This document shows positions 1 to 5,329 of a stretch of DNA of 5,329 bases, in pieces. The position numbers were made by a program, and so were the translations under genes. This DNA comes from Planctomycetales bacterium (GTDB lineage Bacteria > Planctomycetota > Planctomycetia > Isosphaerales > Isosphaeraceae), in assembly GCA_027435495.1 (NCBI GenBank), contig DAHZZC010000027.1:1-5329 (forward strand). The letters run 5' to 3'. The first letter of the stretch is position 1; the number at the start of each line of letters is the position of its first letter. The notes under the pieces were generated by a model. The model was not told the DNA's origin. It was given only the letters and a program-made list of their open reading frames with translations, and did not search any database.

Positions 1-176
1 TCGATCAGCAGGTTGCCGCCGGGCGCGGAGAGCAGGACGCTCGGCCGGGTCCGCTGGTTACGCGGATCGGTCGACGAGCAGACCGAGCATTCGCAGCCGA
101 TCATGGGGACACCCGTGGAGGTCCCCGTCCCCAGGAATATCAGGCGGCGCTTCGGATCCGCCGCAGGCTCGCTCAA
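1..176 (-). CDS. PhnP-like MBL-fold metallohydrolase, N-terminal part (runs off left edge)
   Basis: Read leftward from TTG at 176-174, this gives 58 codons and continues past position 1. Residues 12-24 read LIFLGTGTSTGVP, the first beta strand and glycine-rich turn typical of the PhnP group of metallo-beta-lactamase-fold hydrolases. Next comes GCECSVC, with Cys28, Cys30 and Cys33; in E. coli PhnP the equivalent three cysteines hold a structural zinc. The segment ends with GGNLLID, where family members continue into the second strand. The catalytic HxHxDH motif would lie beyond the edge and cannot be seen. PhnP itself hydrolyses cyclic ribose phosphates, but many relatives have unknown substrates, so the reaction is left open. 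An in-frame TGA at 191-189 limits the start. The first ATG (104-102) would remove the conserved first strand, so TTG at 176 with its Shine-Dalgarno is preferred. The gene is divergent from the TPR-sulfotransferase gene. Confidence 0.85.
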   Translation of the reverse strand, partial: MSEPAADPKRRLIFLGTGTSTGVPMIGCECSVCSSTDPRNQRTRPSVLLSAPGGNLLI

Positions 177-184
177 TCCTCGGT

Positions 185-190
185 CCCCTC
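185..190 (-). promoter_or_regulatory. Shine-Dalgarno deciding the TTG start of the MBL-fold gene
   Basis: On the minus strand, GAGGGG lies 8 bases before the TTG at 176. It directly follows the in-frame stop at 191-189. This is the only good ribosome site that keeps the conserved first beta strand of the protein. Confidence 0.55.
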
Positions 191-219
191 AGGTCTCCGG
201 ACACGACGGTCAACCGCCG

Positions 220-248
220 TCGACAACATGACAATCTGATCTTACGAT
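220..248 (+). promoter_or_regulatory. candidate sigma70-like promoter in the divergent intergenic region
   Basis: TCGACA (220-225, five of six matches to TTGACA) is followed 17 bases later by TACGAT (243-248, four of six matches to TATAAT). This would start transcription near 255 and give a leader of about 45 bases to the GTG at 299. A small inverted repeat, CGACGG at 204-209 and CCGTCG at 217-222, overlaps the -35 box and might be an operator, but it is short enough to be chance. For the leftward gene only a TTGACC (213-208, minus) stands out, with no matching -10. Planctomycete promoters are poorly defined, so this is a guess from consensus. Confidence 0.3.
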
Positions 249-284
249 ATCCGCCCGAGAATCGCGACCACCCACCGTGTCTTC

Positions 285-291
285 AAGGAGG
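285..291 (+). promoter_or_regulatory. strong Shine-Dalgarno for the TPR-sulfotransferase gene
   Basis: AAGGAGG sits 7 bases before the GTG at 299. It is a near-perfect complement to the 16S rRNA tail and fixes the GTG as the start, ahead of any later ATG. Confidence 0.8.
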
Positions 292-298
292 TCGACCG

Positions 299-2434
299 GT
301 GTCCACGACGCTGCCGACGCCGCAAGGCGAGATTGCTCAGGGGCTTCATCTCCATCAGGCCGGCGACCTGCCCGGCGCGGCTCGACTTTACGAGTCGGTG
401 CTGGCGCGCGACCCGTCGGACGCCGACGCATTCTGTCTACTGGGGCTGGTTCACCAGGCCGAGGGGCGACACAACGAGGCGATTGAGAGCATCCGGCGCG
501 CCGTCGACTTGCGACCCGATCAGCCGGCGTATCACGCGAGTCTCGGGATGGCAATGCACGCCGCCGGCCGACCCGTCGAGGCGGCCGAGGCGCTCGCGAA
601 GGGCCTCGATCTGAATCCCGGCGACGCCGCCTCGCACGTGAACCGGGGGGTGATCGTTCGTTCGCTGGGCGACCGTGAGGCGGCGCTGAATCACTTCCGA
701 AGGGCGGTCGAGCTGGATCCTCGGCTGGCCCAGGCGCAGACCAACCTTGGCGAGCTTCTTCTGGAGATGGGCCTTCCCGACCAGGCCCTGCCGCACTGCC
801 AGGCCGCCGCGGCGATCGATCCCGGATTGATCGAGGTCCACCTGAACCTGGCGGGTGTCCTCATGGCGATGGGCCGGGTGATCGAGGCCACCGCCTCGTA
901 CTTCCAGGCGTACCGGCTCGACGAGACTCGAGCCCGGACCGCCGCGGGCCTCGGTCTGGCCTCCGTCCGTCGCGGGGCGATTCCCGAGTCGCTCCCCTGG
1001 TTCCGAAGGGCGGTCGAGCTGGAGCCCCGATCCGTGGAGTACCTCCGCTATCTGGCCGAGGCGGCCGGCACGCTGAGGCTCTACGACGAGGTCCGCTGGT
1101 GCTGCGATCGCATCCTTCAGATCAACCCCAACGAACCAGTGGCGCACAACGCACTCGGTTATATTTTGCAGCTCGCGGACCGGCACCATGAGGCCCGTGA
1201 CCATTACACCGCGGCGATCCGCCTCCATCCCGAGTTCTCAACCGCCCGGTTCAACCTGGGAGTCCTCCACGAGGAGATCGGCGAGCTCGACGAGGCCGAG
1301 GCCCAGTATCGCGAGACCCTTCGGATCGAGCCGACCAACCACACCGCGATGGCCAGGCTCGCCTCGCTCCTCCGGGAAAACCTCCCCGACGCCGATCTGG
1401 AGGAACTGGTCCGCAGAATCTCGGCACGCCAGCCGATCGGCCAGGATCAGGGCAATCTCCTCTTCGCCCTGGCCCTGGTCCGCGACGCCCGCGGCGAGTA
1501 TCCCCAGGCCGCCGCCTGCCTCGAGCCGGCCAACGCACTGGCCCGAGAGGAAATCGCCCGGCTCGGACAGAATTACGACATGGAACGTCATGCCCGGTTC
1601 GTCCGTGGGCTCATCGAGAACTTCACCCCGCCGCTCTTCGAGCGGCTCGCCGGCGCTGGTATCGAGACCGAACGCCCCGTCTTCATCCTCGGACCACCCC
1701 GATCGGGAACGACACTCATCGAGCAGGTGCTGGCAAGCCATCCGGAGATCCACGGAGCAGGCGAGATCCCTCTGACGCGACGGAGCTTCGACTCCATCCC
1801 CATCCGATTGGGAAGGGCCGAGGAAGCCGTGAACCTGGTCCCCGATCTCGACACCGAAATGGTCGCCGAACTGGCCCGGGAGCACGAGGCCAGGTTGATG
1901 GAGATCGACGGCGGCCAGGCCCGCCGAATCATCGGCAAGATGCCGGAGAACTTCTTCTATCTTGGTCTGATCGCGATGATGTTCCCGAAGGCCACGGTGA
2001 TCCACTGTCGCCGCGACCTTCGCGACGTGGCGCTCTCATGCTGGTTTACGAACTTCACTGAGGCGTACTGGTGCTATCACCAGGACCAGATCGCCCGGCG
2101 CCTGGGCGAATATGTCGAACTGATGGATCACTGGAAGGCCGTTCTTCCTGGCGACTTCGCGGTTCACGAGGTCTGCTACGAGGAAGCCGTTGAGGACATT
2201 GAGGGAACGGCTCGCCGTCTGCTCTCGGCGATGGGGCTGGACTGGCACCCCGGCTGCCTCGAATTTCAACGAACGCGCCGCCCGGTCAAGACGGCGAGCC
2301 AGGTGCAGGTCCGTCGGCCGGTCTATCGGGGCTCGGTCGGCCGCTGGAAGCTTTACGAGAAGGAGATGGCGGGCTTCTTCGAGAAGGTCGAAGCTGAGGC
2401 GGGGATGCGAAGTGGTCGGAAGTCGGACCGGTAA
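299..2434 (+). CDS. TPR repeat–sulfotransferase fusion protein
   Basis: A 711-residue protein with no signal peptide or membrane segment, so probably cytoplasmic. Residues 9-348 are ten contiguous 34-residue tetratricopeptide repeats without gaps, each with the usual small/large pattern (for example NLGELLLEMG, then DP at the end). A helical linker follows (349-440), with a further TPR-like hairpin at about 397-416. The sulfotransferase domain spans about 459-700. GPPRSGTTL (465-473) is the loop that binds the 5' phosphosulfate of PAPS. VIHCRRDLRDVALSCW (567-582) is the 3'-phosphate site, with Arg571/Arg572 and Ser580 as the expected contacts. The family transfers sulfate from PAPS to a hydroxyl or tyrosine acceptor, and the TPR array probably binds the acceptor protein or a partner. 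The acceptor is not deducible here. The start is GTG with a strong ribosome site. The gene ends 8 bases before the antiporter remnant. The domain call is secure; the substrate is unknown. Confidence 0.93.
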   Translation: MSTTLPTPQGEIAQGLHLHQAGDLPGAARLYESVLARDPSDADAFCLLGLVHQAEGRHNEAIESIRRAVDLRPDQPAYHASLGMAMHAAGRPVEAAEALAKGLDLNPGDAASHVNRGVIVRSLGDREAALNHFRRAVELDPRLAQAQTNLGELLLEMGLPDQALPHCQAAAAIDPGLIEVHLNLAGVLMAMGRVIEATASYFQAYRLDETRARTAAGLGLASVRRGAIPESLPWFRRAVELEPRSVEYLRYLAEAAGTLRLYDEVRWCCDRILQINPNEPVAHNALGYILQLADRHHEARDHYTAAIRLHPEFSTARFNLGVLHEEIGELDEAEAQYRETLRIEPTNHTAMARLASLLRENLPDADLEELVRRISARQPIGQDQGNLLFALALVRDARGEYPQAAACLEPANALAREEIARLGQNYDMERHARFVRGLIENFTPPLFERLAGAGIETERPVFILGPPRSGTTLIEQVLASHPEIHGAGEIPLTRRSFDSIPIRLGRAEEAVNLVPDLDTEMVAELAREHEARLMEIDGGQARRIIGKMPENFFYLGLIAMMFPKATVIHCRRDLRDVALSCWFTNFTEAYWCYHQDQIARRLGEYVELMDHWKAVLPGDFAVHEVCYEEAVEDIEGTARRLLSAMGLDWHPGCLEFQRTRRPVKTASQVQVRRPVYRGSVGRWKLYEKEMAGFFEKVEAEAGMRSGRKSDR
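695..1023 (+). repeat. 23-bp exact direct repeat pair within the TPR coding region
   Basis: The 23 bases at 695-717 are identical to those at 1001-1023. Both encode FRRAVEL plus the start of the next codon, using the same codons including the AGG arginine. The offset is 306 bases, exactly three 102-base TPR units, so the copies hold the same position in the fourth and seventh repeats. The other TPR units are much more diverged at the DNA level. Confidence 0.8.
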
Positions 2435-2442
2435 CAGGCTTC

Positions 2443-3132
2443 GTGGTCGAGCGGAAGGCCGAGTTCCTCGCCTTGACGCTGGCCTTCTCACTTGCCTTGC
2501 TCGGTATCGGGGCCTATGTCCCAGCCGTGGCCCGCGAGGCCCAGGTCGTGGTCGAGCAGGTCGGCTTCGACCGGGCTCTCCTTCATGGAATGCTGGACTT
2601 TCTACTTTTCGCTGGGGCGATGGAGATCGATCTCAACGACCTGCGGATCGATCGCGCCCCGATCGCCGTTCTGGCAACCCTTGGTGTTCTGATCTCGACG
2701 GTGATCGTCGGCGCACTGACCTGGTGGATGCTTCGGTCCATCGGCTATCCGATCCGGCCCATCGACGCCTTGCTCTTCGGAGCCCTGATCTCACCGACCG
2801 ACCCGATCGCAGTTCTCACGCTGCTGAAGCGGCTCGGGGCACCTCGGGTGCTGGAGACGCAGATTGCTGGCGAGTCGCTCTTCAACGACGGAGTGGGCGT
2901 GGCGGTCTTCGTCGGACTGCTGGAGATCGCCTCAGGAGAGCAGGGGGGCGGCCTCGCCTCGTTCGCCTGGCTCTTCGTACGCGAGGCGGTCGGCGGAGCG
3001 CTGCTGGGATTCGCGGCTGGCGTGCTGGTTTACCTGTTGATGAAGTCGATCGACCACTTCCGCCTCGAGATCCTGCTTTCGGTGGCGCTGGTGGCTACTC
3101 CGTGGCGGAGCACTTGCATGTTTCAGGGCTGA
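2443..3132 (+). CDS. 5' fragment of the antiporter gene (229 codons as read)
   Basis: This is the part an automatic caller would report as a separate protein. Residues 1 to about 216 are genuine antiporter with six to seven hydrophobic helices, including both ion-site motifs (Thr119-Asp120 and Asn148-Asp149). The last dozen or so residues (ATPWRSTCMFQG) are out of frame and unlike the family. GTG at 2443 lies 8 bases after the TAA of the sulfotransferase gene, close enough for translational coupling. Without the C-terminal half and its essential arginine, transport activity is unlikely. Confidence 0.6.
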   Translation: MVERKAEFLALTLAFSLALLGIGAYVPAVAREAQVVVEQVGFDRALLHGMLDFLLFAGAMEIDLNDLRIDRAPIAVLATLGVLISTVIVGALTWWMLRSIGYPIRPIDALLFGALISPTDPIAVLTLLKRLGAPRVLETQIAGESLFNDGVGVAVFVGLLEIASGEQGGGLASFAWLFVREAVGGALLGFAAGVLVYLLMKSIDHFRLEILLSVALVATPWRSTCMFQG

Positions 3133-3137
3133 TTGCC

Positions 3138-3686
3138 ATGGTGATCGCCGGGCTGCTGATTGGCAACCACGGCCGGAGCTTTGCGATGTCGGAGACGACC
3201 ATCGAGCACCTCGACCGGTTTTGGGGCGTCGTCGACGAATTCCTCAACGCTGCGCTCTTCGTGATGATTGGGGTCGAGGTTCTGATCGTGGCTCTCTCGC
3301 GGAGGCACCTGGTCGCGGGTTTGCTGGCCGTGGGGGTTGTCCTCGCGGCAAGGTTTGTCTCGGTCGGCGTCCCGATCTGGGCTCTCCGTCGCTGGGAGCG
3401 GTTCGAACCCACTCTGATCCCGATTCTCACCTGGGGTGGTCTCCGGGGCGGGATCTCCGTGGCGCTGGCTCTCTCCCTTCGCGATCTCGACGGTGCGATG
3501 CCTTCCTCCCATCGGGAGCTGATCGTCTCCATGACATATGTGGTTGTGGTCTTCTCGATCCTCGTCCAGGGATTGACGATCGGACTGGTTACACGTTGGT
3601 GGCTCCCCAGTGGGGCTGAAGCGGCAAGTCCCGTGAGAGTTGGCGTGGAAGGCGAGACGGTGGCGTCGCACCGGGACGCGGATTAA
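3138..3686 (+). CDS. 3' fragment of the antiporter gene (182 codons from ATG)
   Basis: The antiporter-like sequence in this frame begins at GGT 3090-3092, but the first usable ATG is at 3138, just inside the AMVIAGLLIGN helix. It contains the last membrane helices, the GLRGG arginine and the family's usual C-terminal helix (VVVVFSILVQGLTIG), followed by a short hydrophilic tail. No good Shine-Dalgarno precedes the ATG, so separate expression is doubtful. It is best read as the continuation of the 2443 gene. Confidence 0.55.
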   Translation: MVIAGLLIGNHGRSFAMSETTIEHLDRFWGVVDEFLNAALFVMIGVEVLIVALSRRHLVAGLLAVGVVLAARFVSVGVPIWALRRWERFEPTLIPILTWGGLRGGISVALALSLRDLDGAMPSSHRELIVSMTYVVVVFSILVQGLTIGLVTRWWLPSGAEAASPVRVGVEGETVASHRDAD

Positions 3687-3735
3687 TCTGTGGAATGCAT
3701 TGACTCCCTCACCATCGATCGAGAGAAAAACACCC

Positions 3736-5061
3736 ATGCGGCGATGTGATGCTTTCCGAATACTCCGGGGACCTGTGCTCTCGGGGTTAATCGCGTCCTT
3801 GATTCCGGCCCTTGCGGCGGACCGGCCGCCGGGCGAGGTTCTGACCGGCCGCGAGGCCCTGGGCGACTGGACGACGGACGCACCTGGCGTCCGGCGTCGG
3901 ATCACCGTGGAGGACCTGGCGCCTCCGTTCGAGACGCCATCGGTCGATAACGGTCCGAGGCGGATGATCCCCCGGCCGAAGGATGCCTGGCCCCGGGCCC
4001 CGCAGGGATTCACCGTGAACGAGTTTGCGACCGGGCTCCAGAACCCTCGCAAGATCGCGACGGCTCCGAACGGCGACATCTTCCTGGCGGAGAGCTTCCC
4101 CGGGCGCGTCCGGGTTCTCCGCGACGCTAACGGTGACGGCAAGGCGGAGGTCAACGAGGTCTTCGCGCAGGGGATGAGGCTCCCGTTCGGGATCGCCTTT
4201 TACCCGCCCGGTCCTCGGCCGACCCATGTGTACATCGCGAGTACCGACGCGGTCGTCCGCTTTGCCTACCAGGAGGGCGACACCAAGGCGCGATCGGCTC
4301 CCGAAACGATCGTCGCCAAACTCCCTGGCTTCAGCATGCTCCGAGGTGGCGGCCACTGGACCCGCGACGTTGCCTTCTCGCCCGACAGCAAGCGGATGTA
4401 CGTCTCGGTCGGCTCGAAGTCCAACGTCGACGACAATGAGCTCGAGCATCGACGTGCCGACATCCTCGTCTTCGACCCAGAGGGCCACGGCGAGAAGGTC
4501 TTTGCCTCGGGTATTCGCAACCCGGTCGGCCTGGCCATCCAGCCCGGAACCGGACGACTCTGGGCCTCGGTCAACGAGCGCGATGCACTCGGCGACCACC
4601 TGGTTCCCGACTACGTCACTCACGTTGAGGAGGGAGGCTTTTACGGATGGCCCTGGTATTACATCGGCCCGCACCAGGACCCCCGTCACAAGGGGAAACA
4701 TCCCAAGTTGAAGGACAGGGTCATTGTCCCCGATGTCCTGCTCCAGTCCCACTCGGCCTCGCTCTGCATGACCTTCTACACCGGTACGCAATTCCCCGAG
4801 GAATACCGAAGTGATGCCTTTGCCGCCGAGCACGGCTCCTGGAATCGTGCCCGACGAACCGGCTACAAGGTTGTCCGCATCCCGATGAAGGACGGCAAGG
4901 CCACCGGTGAGTATGAGGACTTCCTCATTGGCTTCATCACGAAAGAGGGCCAGGTCTGGGGGCGGCCCGTCGGCGTGACCACGGCGAAGGATGGCTCGCT
5001 TCTGGTCTCGGACGATGGGTCGAACACCATCTGGCGTGTCGCGATCTCAAGGGAGAAATGA
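3736..5061 (+). CDS. exported PQQ-dependent sugar dehydrogenase (L-sorbosone dehydrogenase-like)
   Basis: A 441-residue protein starting at ATG 3736. An in-frame upstream ATG at 3640 is rejected because it overlaps the antiporter end and would place 32 hydrophilic residues before the signal peptide. The signal peptide is MRRCDAFRILRG, then VLSGLIASLIPALA, with likely cleavage after ALA at about 27. The mature part (about 88-437) is a six-bladed beta-propeller of the glucose/sorbosone dehydrogenase family, which oxidises sugars or aldoses in the periplasm using PQQ. Visible family signatures are GGHWTRDVAFSP (His207, Arg210; His207 is the probable catalytic base), SGIRNPVGLAI (Arg261-Asn262), GFYGWPWYYIG (301-311), EHGSWNR (365-371) and RPVGV (410-414). 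Residues 130-141 form an EF-hand-like calcium loop. There is no CxxCH haem motif, so electrons must go to a separate carrier. The ribosome site is weak (GAGAG 3721-3725). The substrate is unproven. Confidence 0.88.
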   Translation: MRRCDAFRILRGPVLSGLIASLIPALAADRPPGEVLTGREALGDWTTDAPGVRRRITVEDLAPPFETPSVDNGPRRMIPRPKDAWPRAPQGFTVNEFATGLQNPRKIATAPNGDIFLAESFPGRVRVLRDANGDGKAEVNEVFAQGMRLPFGIAFYPPGPRPTHVYIASTDAVVRFAYQEGDTKARSAPETIVAKLPGFSMLRGGGHWTRDVAFSPDSKRMYVSVGSKSNVDDNELEHRRADILVFDPEGHGEKVFASGIRNPVGLAIQPGTGRLWASVNERDALGDHLVPDYVTHVEEGGFYGWPWYYIGPHQDPRHKGKHPKLKDRVIVPDVLLQSHSASLCMTFYTGTQFPEEYRSDAFAAEHGSWNRARRTGYKVVRIPMKDGKATGEYEDFLIGFITKEGQVWGRPVGVTTAKDGSLLVSDDGSNTIWRVAISREK

Positions 5062-5083
5062 GGCGGGTCGGATGAGATGGGTC

Positions 5084-5115
5084 GGCGGTCGGGGATACCA
5101 GAATCCCCGACCGCC
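5084..5115. terminator. perfect 12-bp hairpin between convergent genes, likely bidirectional terminator
   Basis: GGCGGTCGGGGA (5084-5095) pairs perfectly with TCCCCGACCGCC (5104-5115) across an 8-base loop. It lies 22 bases after the dehydrogenase stop and 30 bases from the stop of the leftward gene. The downstream plus-strand run (5116-5127) is pyrimidine-rich rather than a pure T tract, and the minus side lacks T's, which is common in GC-rich genomes. It best serves the rightward transcript; bidirectional use is inferred from position. Confidence 0.75.
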
Positions 5116-5145
5116 TCTCTCGATTCTCGGATCGATCCCGGCGGC

Positions 5146-5329
5146 TCAAAGGCCGCTCAGGTCGAGGGCCGTGATCCGAATCCCGTGCCGGAGTCCCAGC
5201 TTGTGAACGACCTCTTCACTGGCCGGTACGGTCATGCTCTGGCGGGGCGGTAGGCTGATCCCCGTGAGGACCCGCGCCGCCTCGCCCTGCTTGCTCTCAA
5301 TCCCGAGCGCTGCAAGTCCGTTCAGGCGA
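5146..5329 (-). CDS. C-terminal end of an unrecognised protein (start beyond right edge)
   Basis: On the minus strand one frame is open from the right edge to a TGA at 5148-5146, giving the last 60 residues of a protein. It ends in HKLGLRHGIRITALDLSGL and contains TGISLPPRQSMTVPASEE upstream. Third codon positions are about 80% G/C, as in the other genes, and the other two minus frames are closed by stops near the edge. The stop sits just past the terminator hairpin, the expected layout for a gene converging on the dehydrogenase. I do not recognise the family. There is no membrane segment or clear catalytic motif; the mix of short strands and helices suggests a soluble domain. It could still be a chance open frame, but composition and layout argue for a real gene. 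Confidence 0.6.
   Translation of the reverse strand, partial: RLNGLAALGIESKQGEAARVLTGISLPPRQSMTVPASEEVVHKLGLRHGIRITALDLSGL

Larger units (their letters stand above)
2443..3686 (+). pseudogene. Na+/H+ antiporter (CPA1/NhaP family), frameshifted and probably 5'-truncated
   Basis: Two adjacent reading frames together encode one cation:proton antiporter, an inner-membrane protein exchanging Na+ (or K+) for H+. The first part carries LLHGMLDFLLFAGAMEIDL (47-65), the SPTDP motif (Thr119-Asp120) and GESLFNDGVGV, with the Asn148-Asp149 pair that marks electroneutral CPA1 exchangers. The second part carries HVSGLIAMVIAGLLIGN, a VVDEFLNAALFVMIG helix, and TWGGLRGGISVALALSL with the conserved arginine (CGG at 3444-3446). 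The join is near 3088-3092, where the frame shifts by the equivalent of one missing base. Across the join family members read roughly ALVTGGY, which implies that about seven bases are lost. The apparent GTG start (2443) aligns with the second membrane helix of relatives, so about 30 residues including the first helix seem absent. The GTG has only a weak ribosome site (AGG, 2436-2438). The C-terminus is complete. A sequencing error could explain the frameshift, but not the missing N-terminus. Confidence 0.8.

Noticed and set aside
13..231. Plus-strand open frame of 72 codons at the left edge
   Set aside because: It lies opposite the PhnP-like coding sequence, has no recognisable domain and no good ribosome site.
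437..1228. Long minus-strand open frame antisense to the TPR region
   Set aside because: Stop-poor antisense frames are expected opposite GC3-rich genes, and its translation shows only mirrored repeat-like patterns with no domain.
1691..1717. GPPRSGTTL in the sulfotransferase read as an ATP/GTP P-loop (Walker A)
   Set aside because: It lacks the Walker lysine before the Ser/Thr, and with the downstream RRDLRDVALS segment it matches the PAPS-binding sites of sulfotransferases.
1238..2005. Long minus-strand open frame antisense to the sulfotransferase domain
   Set aside because: Antisense shadow of a well-supported gene; the translation resembles no family.
2190..3089. The front part of a 498-codon plus-strand frame that later encodes the antiporter C-terminal half
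   Set aside because: Before about 3090 it overlaps two real genes in other frames and is arginine-rich nonsense; only the part after the frameshift is antiporter.
3080..3140. Programmed ribosomal frameshift in the antiporter
   Set aside because: No X-XXY-YYZ slippery site or clear downstream stem was seen at the join, and the missing family residues and N-terminus favour mutation.
3687..3735. Separate promoter for the dehydrogenase (TTGACT in the 49-bp gap)
   Set aside because: A TTGACT-like hexamer is present but no acceptable -10 box lies 16-18 bases downstream before the start codon.
3123..4833. Minus-strand open frames 3123-4154 and 3787-4833 opposite the antiporter and dehydrogenase
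   Set aside because: Arg/Pro/Gly-rich shadow translations opposite conserved plus-strand motifs.
4991..5206. Plus-strand open frame of 71 codons across the end of the dehydrogenase
   Set aside because: It overlaps the dehydrogenase C-terminus, the terminator hairpin and the minus-strand edge gene; no domain.

Overview
This is a GC-rich bacterial window. Codon third positions are strongly G/C-biased, and several starts are GTG or TTG. The gene content (a TPR–sulfotransferase fusion and a secreted PQQ-type sugar dehydrogenase, mixed with ordinary housekeeping and transport genes) fits a planctomycete, perhaps Isosphaeraceae-like. That assignment is an inference from gene style; there is no rRNA or other marker to confirm it.

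Layout, left to right. (1) Positions 1-176, minus strand: the first 58 codons of a PhnP-like metallo-beta-lactamase-fold hydrolase, running off the left edge, with a TTG start behind a good Shine-Dalgarno. (2) Positions 177-298: a divergent intergenic region holding a candidate sigma70-like promoter and a strong Shine-Dalgarno for the rightward gene. (3) Positions 299-2434, plus: a 711-residue protein of ten back-to-back 34-residue TPRs followed by a PAPS-dependent sulfotransferase domain. (4) Positions 2443-3686, plus: a Na+/H+ antiporter (CPA1/NhaP type) that is split by a frameshift near 3090 and also seems to lack its first membrane helix, so it is probably a pseudogene. (5) Positions 3736-5061, plus: an exported PQQ-dependent sugar (L-sorbosone-type) dehydrogenase with a calcium-loop motif. 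(6) Positions 5084-5115: a perfect 12-bp hairpin that probably terminates transcription from both sides. (7) Positions 5146-5329, minus: the C-terminal 60 codons of an unrecognised protein converging on the dehydrogenase.

The three plus-strand genes are close together (8 bp and 49 bp gaps) and could be co-transcribed, but their functions do not form an obvious pathway. I see no RNA gene, CRISPR array, insertion sequence, integrase, toxin-antitoxin pair or defence system. The window does not, to my reading, hold a new multi-gene system. The observations most worth checking are the two lesions in the antiporter, the edge genes that are easily missed, and a 23-bp exact repeat inside the TPR region.
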